This document shows positions 49,301 through 59,301 of a stretch of DNA of 64,000 nt, piece by piece. Position 1 is the stretch's first letter. Each line of letters opens with the position of its first letter. The stretch spans positions 237,669 to 301,668 of the forward strand of contig CM060312.1 in NCBI GenBank assembly GCA_030674185.1, given 5' to 3'. A program made the translations under genes and the position numbers. A model generated the notes under the pieces. The model was not told the DNA's origin and did not search any database. It was given only the letters and a program-made list of their open reading frames with translations. The DNA is from Monoplex corrugatus (Eukaryota > Mollusca > Gastropoda > Littorinimorpha > Ranellidae).

Positions 49301-50404
49301 TTGTTATATGTCATGTGTCTGTTGTCCTATTCATTATATGTCACGTGTCTGTTGTCCTATTTGTTATATGTCAAGTGTCTGTTGTCCTATTCATTATATG
49401 TCACGTGTGTGTTGTCCTATTTGTTATATGTCAAGTGTCTGTTGTTCTATTTGTTATATGTCATGTGTCTGTTGTTCTATTTGTTATATGTCATGTGTCT
49501 GTTGTTATGTTTGTTATCTGTCAAGTGTCTGTTGTTCTATTTGTTATATGTCAAGTGTCTGTTGTTCTATTTGTTATATGTCATGTGTCTGTTGTTCTAT
49601 TTGTTATATGTCATGTGTCTGTTGTTCTGTTTGTTATCTGTCAAGTGTCTGTTGTTCTATTTGTTATATGTCATGTGTCTGTTGTTCTTTTTGTTATATG
49701 TCATGTGTCTGTTGTTCTTTTTGTTATATGTCATGTGTCTGTTGTTCTTTTTGTTATATGTCATGTGTCTGTTGTTCTTTTTGTTATATATTATGTATTT
49801 CTTGTCATGTTTGTTACATGTCAGGTATTTGTCGTATTTCTGACGTGTCAGGCGCTTATTGTCCTGTTAGTTATCTGTCATTTATCTGTTGTCCTGTTTT
49901 TTATATTTCATATGTCTGTTGTCTTATTTGTTATCTGTCACATGTCTGTTGTCCTATTTATTATGTCACATGTCTGTTGTCCTATTTATTATGCCATATG
50001 TCTGTTGTCCTATTCATTCTGTGTCAAGTGGCTGTTGTCCTATTTGTTATCTCTCATATCATGTTTTCCTGTTTGTTACATTTCATGTGTCTCTTGTTCT
50101 GTTTGTTATATTCATGAATTTGTTGTCTCAGTTGCTATATGTCAAGTGTCTGTTGTCCTATTTGTTACAGTTTATGTGTTTGCTGTCCTACTTGTGATAT
50201 TTCATGTGTATGTTGTCTTATTTGTTATATGTCAAGTGTCTGTTGTCCTATTTGTTGTATATTATATGTCTGTTGTCCTATTATATTTCATGTGCCTGTT
50301 GTCCTATTTGTTTTATTTCATATGCCTGTTGTCACAGTTGTTATATTTCATGTGTTTTTTGTCTGTCTTACTACATTTCATGTGTCTGTTGTCCAAATGC
50401 CTGT
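34392..50404. repeat. 30-bp satellite, segment 2 (16 kb)
   Basis: More than 500 tandem units of the same 30-bp family. Variant classes occur in patches, for example TCAAGTGTCTGTTG, TCATGTGTCTGTTG, TCACGTGTGTGTTG and TAAAGTGTCTGTTG (35815-36160). A long-range internal duplication with an offset of 2264 bp joins about 40110-40730 to 42370-42990. Stretches around 37960-38170, 40800-41690 and 43960-48860 contain many units with one to a few bases missing. Towards 49790-50400 units diverge strongly. The long plus-strand ORFs, up to 1305 codons at 46200-50117, follow from the three-base-compatible period and are not supported as genes. Confidence 0.95.
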
Positions 50405-50427
50405 TGTTCCATGTACAGTCGCGTCAA

Positions 50428-50941
50428 GGCTGATCAGGAAGTATCTCTCTGTCGAAACAACTGCAAAACTCGTTCTCTCCTTCATAATGTCTCGCATTGA
50501 CTATTGCAATTCACTCCTGTCTGGTCTTCCTGCCTCCACCATTCACATCCTACAGCGCATTCAAAACAATGCTGCACGCCTTGTACTCAAAAGAAAAAAG
50601 CTGACCACATATCTCCTCTCCTGGCACAACTTCACTGGCTCCCTGTATCAAAGCGCATACAATACAAACTAGACACCATGTGCTACAAAAGCCTCAATAA
50701 CGCAGCCCCCGATTACCTGTCAAGCCTACTTGAGATCTATGTTCCCTCACGTACCCTCCGCTCTGCCTCCTATCCTCTGACTTTTCGCTTTCCACGCACT
50801 AAGCTCAATACCTATGGTCCACGAGCCTTCTCTGTTTCTGGTCCACTCTCCTGGAACAAACTTCCTCTCTCAGTCCGTCAGCAACCTACTTTTGTCTCCT
50901 TCAAGTCCGCTCTCAAAACCCACCTTTTCTCCTCTGCATAA
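50428..50941 (+). pseudogene. LINE reverse transcriptase C-terminal fragment, frameshifted
   Basis: The first frame reads [31 protein letters not shown] and IQRIQ-type thumb sequence up to an A-rich tract at about 50587-50597. A one-base length change there moves the reading into a second frame: [55 protein letters not shown], ending KTHLFSSA with a stop at 50939-50941. The catalytic part is missing. It is a dead 3' fragment, apart from possible sequencing error in the A tract. Confidence 0.85.
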
Positions 50942-51247
50942 AATCCTAACCTCACTCAACCCCCCCCCCCTCTGCAGCCTGTCTCCGCTCGGAGGGGAAT
51001 CACATGGTTATAATATATAATTGTATATGCTATGCTCTCTATAATTTTCCATTGCTTTTATTCTTGCTTTTATTGCTTTTATTGCTTTTATTCTTTCTCC
51101 CCATTTATAGCCATGCGTGTGTGTGTGTGTGTGTGCGTGCGTGTGTGTGCGTGCGTGCGTGCGTGTGTGTCTGCTTCAGCGCTTAGATTTGATTTTATCA
51201 AGATTTTGCGCTATATAAATATTGTAATTATTAATTATTATTATTAT
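50428..51247 (+). mobile_element. 5'-truncated L2-like LINE, copy 1 of the 52-kb family
   Basis: A plus-strand 3' fragment nearly identical to the end of the full element at 52041-56195, starting at the [18 protein letters not shown] block. It ends with a GT microsatellite (51117-51170), the AGCGCTTAGATTTGATTTTA tail and TTGCGCTATATAAATATTGT with (ATT)n. It separates the main 30-bp array from a diverged remainder at 51248-51478. Confidence 0.88.
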
Positions 51248-51478
51248 AAGTGCCTATTGTGCTGTTCATTGTCACGTTAAGTGTTTCTTTCGCCGTGTGT
51301 TGTCACCTCAAGCGCATGTTGTGCTCTGTTTTATTATGTCAAGTGCCTATTGTGCGATACGTTATCATATCAAGTGCGTATTGTGCTATGTCTGTTGTTA
51401 CGTCCAGCGCCTATTGTGCTGTGTGTGTTGTCACGTCACGTGCCTGTTGTGCTCTCATCACTAGAGCCTCGTTTTAAG
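51248..51478. repeat. Diverged 30-33-bp units next to the last kinase exon
   Basis: About seven units with the core AAGTGCCTATTGTGCTGT and a GTCACGTC-like end. Sequence and phase (AAGTGCCT-TTGTGCT versus AAGTGTCTGTTGTCCT) show these are diverged members of the 30-bp satellite, cut off from the main array by the LINE at 50428-51247. Confidence 0.7.
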
Positions 51479-51498
51479 TGCTTATTGTGCTGAGCACG

Positions 51499-51936
51499 TT
51501 AGCAGAGGTGCGTGCTGGAGAGAGCCAACACCAGGGGGTCAGATCTCAAGGCCGTCACGTGATCACGCAGATCCTCCAGTTTGATACGTAGGCCACGTTC
51601 AGGCAGCAGGCAGCCCCTCAGGATGGCGGACAGTGTGCTGCCCACGTGATCGCAGGCGTCCATACCCAGCATGGAAGACGGGTGCACCTTGGTTCGGAAC
51701 TGCTCCAGACTGAGGGTGGTACGGAAGTCACGGTAGGGTTTGTCGTGGAGACAGGTCTCCCACACGATCAACCCGAAGCTGTAGTAGTCGTCTTCGGCCG
51801 TGTACAGCTCGTCCCTGAGCACTTCAGGCGACAGACACACGAAGGGCTCGGCAATGATCAGATGGGCGTCAGGCGGGAAGCGTGGTTTGCGTGGTAAGCA
51901 AGCTCCACACAGCCGGGGGTCTCCCTCTGCGTCCAC
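51499..51936 (-). CDS. Pseudokinase gene, last coding exon (kinase C-lobe)
   Basis: Encodes 145 residues and a TAA stop (51499-51501). The acceptor is TTGCAG ending at 51937, and the phase-0 exon start GTGGAC continues the previous exon's LDTIM. The sequence VDAEGDPRLCGACLPRK aligns with kinase strands 7-8 and the DFG motif, where DFG reads LCG. CLSPEVL corresponds to the APE motif. DDYYSFGLIVWE is the conserved helix-F block (DVYSFG in active kinases). GCLLPERGLRIKLEDL resembles the C-lobe arginine region, and the chain ends LALSSTHLC. Loss of the metal-binding Asp predicts no phosphotransfer. I do not recognise the gene family, so no symbol is given. The exon lies just beyond a satellite and is separated from the previous exon by about 7 kb of repeats. 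Confidence 0.85.
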   Translation of the reverse strand: MDAEGDPRLCGACLPRKPRFPPDAHLIIAEPFVCLSPEVLRDELYTAEDDYYSFGLIVWETCLHDKPYRDFRTTLSLEQFRTKVHPSSMLGMDACDHVGSTLSAILRGCLLPERGLRIKLEDLRDHVTALRSDPLVLALSSTHLC

Positions 51937-52040
51937 CTGCAATACACACACTGCATGTTACTGTGCGTGGGGAGACACGTCATAGGCCATGTGACAGGAA
52001 GGAGGGGGAATATGTTACAGGGTATGTTACAGGGTGACAA
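51937..52040 (-). other. Intron edge with a fragment of the 37-bp minisatellite
   Basis: Intron sequence upstream (minus strand) of the last exon. On the plus strand, 51975-52040 carries CATAGGCCATGTGACAGG and GTATGTTACAGGGTGACA, the same units as the array at 56196-56735. The LINE at 52041-56195 therefore landed inside this minisatellite. Confidence 0.75.
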
Positions 52041-52608
52041 ATGTGAGTAGATGTCGCGCCAGCAAGCAGCAAAAGTGTGTGTGGTGTTTTACAGTGATTT
52101 TATCGTGGTTCTATTTGATTTTATGCATTGAATTTTGTATCAGTTTGTTGCTTTTAAATCCCGACACACAGTGATGTAAATATTTTTTTTAAATTTTCAA
52201 TATTTTACCAGATAATCTGATTTTAAAGTTTTTATACCTACTTTTCATCATTTTAATTCAGCCGCTCAAGTCGGACATTTTATCTGTGAACTGTGTTTAC
52301 ATTTTAGCCTAATGTGTTCGCCCAACGCTACAGCTTTCCCAAACCTTTGTGTTCTCTGGTTTTAAGTGTTGTGAACTGACCAACCCACACACCAACCTGC
52401 AAGTATCTTCCTCTCCTGACTGGCTCGCAATTATGGACCCGTCTTTTATAAAACAAATTGGACTGACACTTTTTAAACACAGCAAGTGCTACCTCGGTGG
52501 AGACGTCTACCAGCGCATACGAACACTGGGGCTGTGTCCTAAGCCCCGCACTGCGCGATCCTGTCGTGTGGACGTCTCCACCGACTTTGGCACAATCTGC
52601 CTCCTGCT

Positions 52609-54010
52609 GTGCCAGTCCGGCACCACTTTTCGTCTTCTGCTTCTTCGTCTCCTCCACTGCCCCTGCACTCGACCTTGCTGCTGCAAACTTCGTCTCCTCC
52701 TCTGCCGTCTTCGCCTTCACCTTCTGTCCCACCGGTGCTGCCTTCGCCTTCTGTCCTGCCGGTGCCGCTTTCGTCTTCTGTCCTGCCAGCGCTGCCCTCA
52801 TCTTCTGTCCCACTGGCGCTGCCTTTGTCTTCTGTCCCACTGGTGCCGCCTTCGTCTTCTGTCCTGCGGGTGCCTTCTTCGTCTTCTGTCCCGTCGTTGC
52901 TGCCTTCATCTTCTGCCCGACTGGTGTCGCCTTCGTCTTCTGTCCCGTCGGTGCTGCCTTCGTCTCCACCTCGGCCGCCACATTGTGATAAACTAAAACT
53001 ATGCCTTTTTAACGCTCAGTCAACATGCACTGATGGCAAAGCCGATGTCATTGCTGACTTTATCGCAGATGAGCATGTTGACATTGCTTTTATCACCGAA
53101 ACATGGCTTAACCCCCTTGGTCATGAACCTATACATGCGAGTCTCACTCCGAGTGGTTACAGGCTTGCTTCTTTCCATCGCTCATCCCGAGGTGGTGGTA
53201 TCGCCATCCTCTACAACGACTCACTCCATTCCCGCCTATCTTTCTCGCAGTCTCTGCTTTTCTCCCATCCTTCTTTCGAGCACGTTGAAGTATCCTTCCA
53301 ATCCACCCCTCACCCCAACACCTTCTCCTGTGTCTATCGACCTCCACCTAGCTCTGCCAACAAGCTCACCACATCCATGTTTCTGTCTGACTTTGACCAA
53401 CTACTTGACTACTACTGCCTCTTTCCTGGAAATCTCATCATTCTAGGTGACATCAATGTCCACTATGACAACACTCACCGTTATGACACAAGACATATCA
53501 TCAACTCTCTGTCCAATCACAATATGACTCAACACATTTCTGAACCAACCCATCAAAAAGGTCACATTCTTGACTGGGTCATTTCTCGTGATCACCACAA
53601 TTCAGCTACTGACAACTGCTTAGTTCTTTCTACCAGTCTAACTTCAACCCTTCCATCTGACCACTCTGCAATTCTCTGTTCTCTTGACATTCCTCCTCCT
53701 TCCCGTACCATGCGCACAGTGACTCGACGCAATCTCAAATCTATCGACCTCTGCACATTTTCATCTGATGCCTTCCGTCTCCTTTCTGAAAAGTCACATA
53801 AACTTGCCGATGAATTCTATACTACTCTCCACCATCTTCTGGACACTCATGCTCCAGACACAACCTGTCTTTTACCTGACCGCCCCCCTACCCCCTGGCT
53901 CACTCATGAGATTGCCTGTGCAAAACGTGCCCGCCGCAGAGCAGAGCGCCGCTGGTGCAAATCCAAACTCACTGTACATAGGCAACTTTTCCAAGCCTCT
54001 AAAAACAAAA
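52609..54010 (+). pseudogene. LINE N-terminal Pro/Ser repeat region and endonuclease
   Basis: The frame starts MPVRHHFSSSASSSPPLPLH at 52609. Residues about 40-125 are a 9-residue repeat of the type SSSVPLVPP encoded by a 27-bp minisatellite (about 52715-52975). The endonuclease follows with CLFNAQST, IAFITETWLNPLG (catalytic Glu), SRGGGIAILY, IILGDINVHYD (Asp/Asn) and PSDHSAIL (His). These are the motifs of LINE APE-type nickases. The frame continues through a basic segment, CAKRARRRAERRW, and then shifts near 54000 before the reverse transcriptase. All endonuclease catalytic positions appear intact. The true start is uncertain, and earlier non-ATG frame is open. Confidence 0.8.
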
Positions 54011-55839
54011 GTATCCACCCTCATTGCATCTGCAAACACAAAATTGTTCCAAACCCAAATCCTGAATGCATCTTCTTCACAAGAACTTTTTACAACCATG
54101 AATCATCTCCTTGGCACACGAAAAGATTTACCTCTCCCAACAAAACATACAAATGAAGAAGTCCCATCTGTATTCTCCAAGTATTTCACCACCAAAATAC
54201 AAAAACTCTTCGTGACAGGCTTGACAGGACACCCGGTCAACCATGCCCACCTGACCCTTCCTTCTCTGGCACACCTCTTACTACTTTTACCCCAGTCTCA
54301 CAAGAAGAAATTCTCAAACATCAATCCATGTCGTCAAACCTGCGAACTGATCCTCTTCGGTTCTCTCTACTCTGACTGTCTTCCTACGCTCCTCCCATTC
54401 ATCACTGACATCATCAACACTTCTCTCCAAACTGGAACTGTCCCAGATTCTTTCAAGTCTGCTATTGTTCACCCTCTCCTCAAGAAATACAATTTAGACC
54501 CAAATGAACTGAAAAATTACCGGCCTATCTCTAATCTCTCTTTCTTGTCAAAACTCCTTGAAAAAGTTGTCCTCAACCAACTGAACTCTCACCTGTCTGC
54601 CAATAATCTCCTCAATCCTTTCCAGTCAGCCTACCGCCAGTGCCATAGCACTGAAACTGCCTTGCTACACATTCTCAACAATCTCCTCCTGGCAACTGAT
54701 ACTGGCAAAGTCTCTCTCCTCACACTCCTTGATCTGTCTGCAGCCTTTGATACCATTGATCATGGTATTCTCCTTTCTAGACTTCATCATACTTTTGGCA
54801 TCTCTGACATTGCTCTCTCCTGGTTCACTTCATATCTATCAAACAGAAAACAAACTGTTCTCATCAATGGCACTTACTCTCAACCTGCATACCTGACCTA
54901 TGGTGTTCCACAAGGATCTGTCCTTGGCCCTGTTCTTTTCACTCTTTACACCCCCCTGTCCACCATCATCAACTCCCACTCTATAAAACACCACTTCTAT
55001 GCTGATGACACCCAACTTCAAGACAGTGACTCACCTGACAATATACAGCGCCTCCTGACTCGCACCACTGAGTGTTACTCGGACATTAAAAATTGGATGA
55101 CATACAACAAACTTCAGCTAAATGATGACAAGACAGAAGCTATCCTCATTGGCACCCATCAGAAACTTTCTCAGCTGCCTCCTCTTTCTCTCCCATTATG
55201 TAACACATCAGTCCCAATTTCTGATTCAGCTAAAAACCTTGGTGTCTGCATTGACTCTACCCTCTCCATGAACAACTTTGTTTCTCAAACTGCCAGATCT
55301 TGCTACTATCACCTCCATCATATAAGCCTGATCAGGAAGTATCTCTCCGTGGAAACAACTGCAAAACTCGTTCTCTCCTTCATAATGTCTCGCATTGACT
55401 ATTGCAATTCACTCCTATCCGGTCTTCCTGCCTCCACCATTCATAGCCTACAGCGCATTCAAAACAATGCTGCACGCCTTGTACTCAAAAAAGAAAAAAG
55501 CTGACCACATATCTCCTCTCCTGGCACAACTTCACTGGCTCCCTGTATCAAAGCACATACAGTACAAACTAGACACCATGTGCTAAAAGCCTCAATAACG
55601 CAGCCCCCAATTACCTGTCAAGCCTACTTGAGATCTATGTTCCCTCACCTAACCTCCGCTCTGCCTCCGATCCTCTGACTTTTTGCTTTCCACGCACTAA
55701 GCTCAATACCTATGGTCCACGAGCCTTCTCTGTTTCTGGTCCGCTCTCCTGGAACAAACTTCCTCTCTCAGTCCGTCAGCAACCTACTTTTGTCTCCTTC
55801 AAGTCCGCTCTCAAAACTCACCTTTTCTCCTCTGCATAA
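54000..55839 (+). pseudogene. LINE reverse transcriptase, three frame breaks
   Basis: After a one-base shift near 54000 the frame carries [80 protein letters not shown] (motif A), [16 protein letters not shown] (motif B) and YADD at 54998-55009 (motif C). It continues with [19 protein letters not shown] and [16 protein letters not shown] to an A tract at about 55488-55500, where a +1 change stops it at 55504. The C-terminal block resumes in another frame. It breaks again near 55584, where two bases of a TGCTACAAAAG block are missing, and ends with the stop TAA at 55837-55839. Only single-base events separate it from an intact ORF, so it may be young. Confidence 0.85.
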
Positions 55840-55972
55840 AATCCTGACCTTACTCAATCCCCTCTGCAGCCTGTCTCCACTCGGAGGGGAATCACATTGT
55901 AATATATAATTGTATATAATATGCTCTCTAGAATTTTCCATTTCTTTTATTCTTTCTCCCCATTTATAGCCA

Positions 55973-56072
<100 letters not shown>

Positions 56073-56195
56073 CGTGCGTGCGTGTGTGTGCGTGCGTGTG
56101 CGTGCGTGTGTGTCTGTTTCAGCGCTTAGATTTGATTTTATCAAGATGTTGCGCTATATAAATATTGTAATTATTATATTAATTATATTATTATT

Positions 56196-56735
56196 ATGAC
56201 ATCATAGGCCATGTCACGAGGGTATTTACAGGGTGACGGACATAGGGCATGTTACAGGGTGACAACATAAGACATGTTACAGGGTACGTTACAGGGCGAC
56301 ATCATAGGCCATGTCACGAGGGTATTTACAAGGTGACGACATAGGCCATGTGACAGGGAGGAGAGGGAATATGTTACAGGGTGTGTTACAGGGTTACATC
56401 ATAGGTCATGTCACGAAGGTATTTACAGGGTGACGACATAGGGCATGTTACAGGGTGACATCATAGGGCATGTTACAAGGGTATGTTACAGGGTGACATC
56501 ATAGAGCACGCTAGGAGCGTATTTACAGGTTGATGACATAGAACATGTTACAGAGTATGTTGCCTGCCTTTTCCTAATCTTCCTTAATGAATGATCTACT
56601 TGTTACGAGGGTATTTATAGGGTGACGACATAGGACATGTTACAGGGTATGTTACAGGGTGACGACATAGGGTATGTTTCAGGGTATGTTACAAGGTGAC
56701 ATCATAGGACATGTTACAAGGGTAATGTCATAATG
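56196..56735. repeat. 37-bp minisatellite, left block
   Basis: Tandem units with the core GGGTATGTTACAGGGTGACG followed by ACATAGGGCATGTTACA. Some units have a CACGAGGGTATTTACAGG variant. The block continues at 57791-58640 after a LINE insertion. Confidence 0.85.
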
Positions 56736-57385
56736 TCATAATGTCTCGCATTGACTATTGCAATTCACTCCTGTCTGGTCTTCCTGCCTCCACCATTCAC
56801 ATCCTACAGCGCATTCAAAACAATGCTGTACGCCTTGTACTCAAAAAGAAAAAAGCTGACCACATATCTCCTCTCCTGGCACAACTTCACTGGCTCCCTG
56901 TATCAAAGCGCATACAGTACAAACTAGACACCATGTGCTACAAAAGCCTCAATAACGCAGCCCCCGATTACCTGTCAAGCCTACTTGAGATCTATGTTCC
57001 CTCACGTACCCTCCGCTCTGCCTCCGATCCTCTGACTTTTCGCTTTCCACGCACTAAGCTCAATACCTATGGTCCACGAGCCTTCTCTGTTTCTGGTCCA
57101 CTCTCCTGGAACAAACTTCCTCTCTCAGTCCGTCAGCAACCTACTTTTGCCTCCTTCAAGTCCGCTCTCAAAACTCACCTTTTCTCCTCTGCATAAAATC
57201 CTAACCTCACTCAACCCCCCTCTGCAGCCTGTCTCCGCTCGGAGGGGAATCACTTTGTTTTAATATATAATTGTATATGATGTGCTCTCTGTGGTTTTCC
57301 ATTGGTTTTATTCTTGCTTTTATTGCTTTTATTCTTTTCTCCCCATTTGTGGCCATGCATGGGTGGATGTGTGTGTGTGTGTGTG

Positions 57386-57423
<38 letters not shown>

Positions 57424-57512
57424 CGTGCGTGCGTGTGTGCGTGTGGTCTTTTCGGCGCTTGGATTTGATTTTGTCGAGATTTGCGCTATATAAATATTGT
57501 AATTATTATGTA
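56736..57512 (+). mobile_element. 5'-truncated L2-like LINE, copy 3
   Basis: A plus-strand 3' fragment starting at the [11 protein letters not shown] block. It has a GT tract (57368-57425), the tail GCGCTTGGATTTGATTTTGT and TTGCGCTATATAAATATTGT, and it ends in ATTATT. It is inserted in the 37-bp minisatellite and is very similar to the ends of the elements at 50428 and 52041. Confidence 0.88.
56741..57196 (+). CDS. LINE reverse transcriptase C-terminal fragment (open, 151 codons)
   Basis: This fragment keeps an open frame from [15 protein letters not shown] through the A tract (CTCAAAAAGAAAAAAGCTGA, in frame here), [34 protein letters not shown] and [17 protein letters not shown] to KTHLFSSA and TAA. 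The ATG is an internal Met, not a native start. Without motifs A to C it has no polymerase activity. It serves as the reference frame for the two frameshifted sister copies. Confidence 0.8.
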   Translation: MSRIDYCNSLLSGLPASTIHILQRIQNNAVRLVLKKKKADHISPLLAQLHWLPVSKRIQYKLDTMCYKSLNNAAPDYLSSLLEIYVPSRTLRSASDPLTFRFPRTKLNTYGPRAFSVSGPLSWNKLPLSVRQQPTFASFKSALKTHLFSSA

Positions 57513-57790
57513 GCATGTGGTAGTATGTATGTATGTATGTATGTATGTATGTATGTATGTATGTATGTATGTATGTATGTATGTATGTATGGTATACGCT
57601 TAGATTTATGTATGTATGTATGCATGTATACGCTCAGCTTAGATTTATGTATGTAAGTATGTAAGCATGTATGTATGCATGTATACGCTCATATGTATGT
57701 AGGTATGTATGCATGTATACGCTCAGCGCTTAGATTTGATTTTGTCAAGATTTTGCGCTATATAAATAAAATATATTATTATTATTATTA
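57513..57790 (+). repeat. GTAT microsatellite and stacked LINE tail fragments
   Basis: (GTAT)n at 57517-57590. Three partial copies of the tail context, TACGCTCAGCTTAGATTTATG or similar, follow at about 57595-57720. A complete tail unit CTCAGCGCTTAGATTTGATT then TTGTCAAGATTTTGCGCTAT with (ATT)n closes the block at 57718-57790. This looks like slippage between GTAT repeats and LINE tail sequence. Confidence 0.7.
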
Positions 57791-58640
57791 TTTACAGGGT
57801 GATGACATAGGGCATGTTACAGAATATGTTACAGGGTGACATCATAGGGCATATTACAAGGGTATTTAAGGGGATAACGACAAAGGATATGTTACAGGGT
57901 ATGTTACAGGGTGACGACATAGGCCATGTTACGAGGGTATTTACAGGGTGATGACATAGGACATGTTACAGGGTATGTCACAGGGTGACATCATAGGGCA
58001 TGTTACAAGGGTATTTAAGGGGGTAACGACAAAGGACATGTTACAGGGTATGTTACAGGGTGATGACATAGGGCATGTTACGAGGGTATTTACAGGGTGA
58101 CGACATAGGACATGTTATAGGGTATGTTACAGGGCGACATCATAGGGCATGTTACAAGGGTATTTATGGGGTGACAACATAGGATGTTACAGGGTATGTT
58201 ACAGGGTGACGACATAGAGCATGTTACAGTGTACGTTACAGGGTAACATCGTAGGGCATGTTATGAGGGTATTTATCAGGTGACGACATACGACATGTCA
58301 CAGGGTATGTTACAGGGTGACGTCATGGAGCATGTTACGAGGGTATTTACAGGGTGACAACAAAGGGCATGTTACAGGGTATGTTACAGGGTGACGTCAT
58401 AGGGCTTGTTACAGGGTATGTTACAGGGTGACGTTATGGGACAAGTTATATACTACGTTACAGAGTGACGTCACAGGACTGCTTATGGGATGTATGGTGA
58501 CGTTATAGGGAATGTTATGGGGATGTTAGGGTGACGTCACATGACATTGTGTGAGATGGTACAAGGTGGTTTCACAGAGCATGTTAGGGGGGATGTGGTA
58601 TGGTGACGTCATAGGTATATTTATGGGGAATGTTACATGA
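57791..58640. repeat. 37-bp minisatellite, right block
   Basis: The same family as 56196-56735, with units around GGGTATGTTACAGGGTGACG and CATAGGGCATGTTACAGG. The last units (58440-58640) are diverged, with GTGACGTCATAG variants. Confidence 0.85.
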
Positions 58641-58732
58641 CATCATGTGAGCTAGGCCCTCCCAGTGCCCTAAGTTCAATCCCTTTAACGCACCTTCCCT
58701 TTTCACCCCCCCCCCCCCACACACACACTTAC
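58641..58732 (-). other. Intron piece downstream of the duplicated half-exon
   Basis: Contains a C-rich run and ACACACAC directly next to the donor of the half-exon copy. I see nothing further in it. Confidence 0.5.
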
Positions 58733-58807
58733 CATGATAGTGTCCAGGGACAGTTCCATAAGAACCAGACCCTCGTTGTGTAGGTACATGATGTCCCTCA
58801 ACACACC
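58733..58807 (-). other. Duplicated 75-bp half-exon with 5' splice site
   Basis: A second copy of the end of the adjacent kinase exon, reading GVLRDIMYLHNEGLVLMELS then LDTIM. It ends in ATG followed by GTAAGT, a better consensus donor than the full exon's GTAATG. It has the same 25 codons and phase as the full exon end, with five amino-acid changes: G5D, I7M, K11N, H15L and one more conservative position to be checked. The His of the HRD-equivalent is Leu here. A GT tract and TATGAAGGGGGAG precede it, ending in AG, so it could act as a short phase-0 exon. It could equally be an unused duplicate. Confidence 0.75.
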
Positions 58808-58816
58808 CTCCCCCTT

Positions 58817-58866
<50 letters not shown>

Positions 58867-58888
58867 CACGCACACACACACACATTAC
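58808..58888 (-). repeat. CA/GT microsatellite in the intron beside the donor
   Basis: (CA)n on the plus strand from about 58820 to 58884, directly beside the donor GTAATG of the full exon. Confidence 0.9.
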
Positions 58889-59117
58889 CATGATAGTGTC
58901 CAGGGACAGTTCCATATGAACCAGACCCTCTTTGTGCAGGTAAATGATGCCCCTCAACACACCCTCCAGCAGACGAGGCACACTCTCACTGGGTTTATGG
59001 AATCCTTTAGACAGGAAGCGCCGTGCAGGCCTCAGGTCGCCCATAAACAGGAAGACAGGGGACTCTTGAAGACGACTCATACCCAGGAAGCGCGCCAGGT
59101 CGTCAGAACGTAGACAC
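58889..59117 (-). CDS. Pseudokinase gene, internal exon (kinase hinge to catalytic loop)
   Basis: A 229-nt exon between acceptor GCGACAG (ending at 59118) and donor ATG-GTAATG (58887-58888). One leading base completes a codon with the previous exon; 76 codons follow and end in phase 0. The protein starts CLRSDDLARFLGMSRLQESP, resembling the strand 4-5 region of a kinase N-lobe. VFLFMGDLRPARRFLSKG is the hinge and helix-D region. LLEGVLRGIIYLHKEGLVHM then ELSLDTIM is helix E and the catalytic loop. The loop motif HRDLxxxN reads HMELSLDT: the catalytic Asp is Glu, the Lys is Ser and the Asn is Thr, so catalysis is unlikely. The 3' end joins in frame with VDAEGDPRLCG at 51936. Confidence 0.85.
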
Positions 59118-59261
59118 CTGTCGCACACATAGCACATACATTTTATGAATCATACACATTTCATGTGATTCACACACACTTCACATGAGTCACACAGTTG
59201 ATATGAACCATATCCATTTCACATGAGTCAGTAAGTCTGGAAAAGTACTGTACTGGGCAGT
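59118..59261 (-). other. Intron sequence with short ~30-bp repeats
   Basis: Contains loosely repeated ATGTGATTCACACA, ATGAGTCACACA and ATGAGTCAG blocks. No coding signal is visible. Confidence 0.5.
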
Positions 59262-59301
59262 CTTATGTCTAGATATGTATAATTACCTCAGTCTAGTGAT
59301 C

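Noticed and set aside
31763..50433. Very long plus-strand ORFs (up to 1305 codons) rich in Cys, Val, Leu and Tyr
   Set aside because: They lie wholly in a 30-bp satellite; all three frames are open at once, frames switch at every indel, and no start context, splice sites or recognisable domain exist.
52328..52981. Minus-strand 217-codon Lys/Ala-rich ORF (AAPVGQKTK repeats), histone-H1-like in look
   Set aside because: It is antisense to the LINE ORF, and the repeat arises from the 27-bp minisatellite. The plus frame continues into a clear endonuclease, so the minus frame is a shadow.
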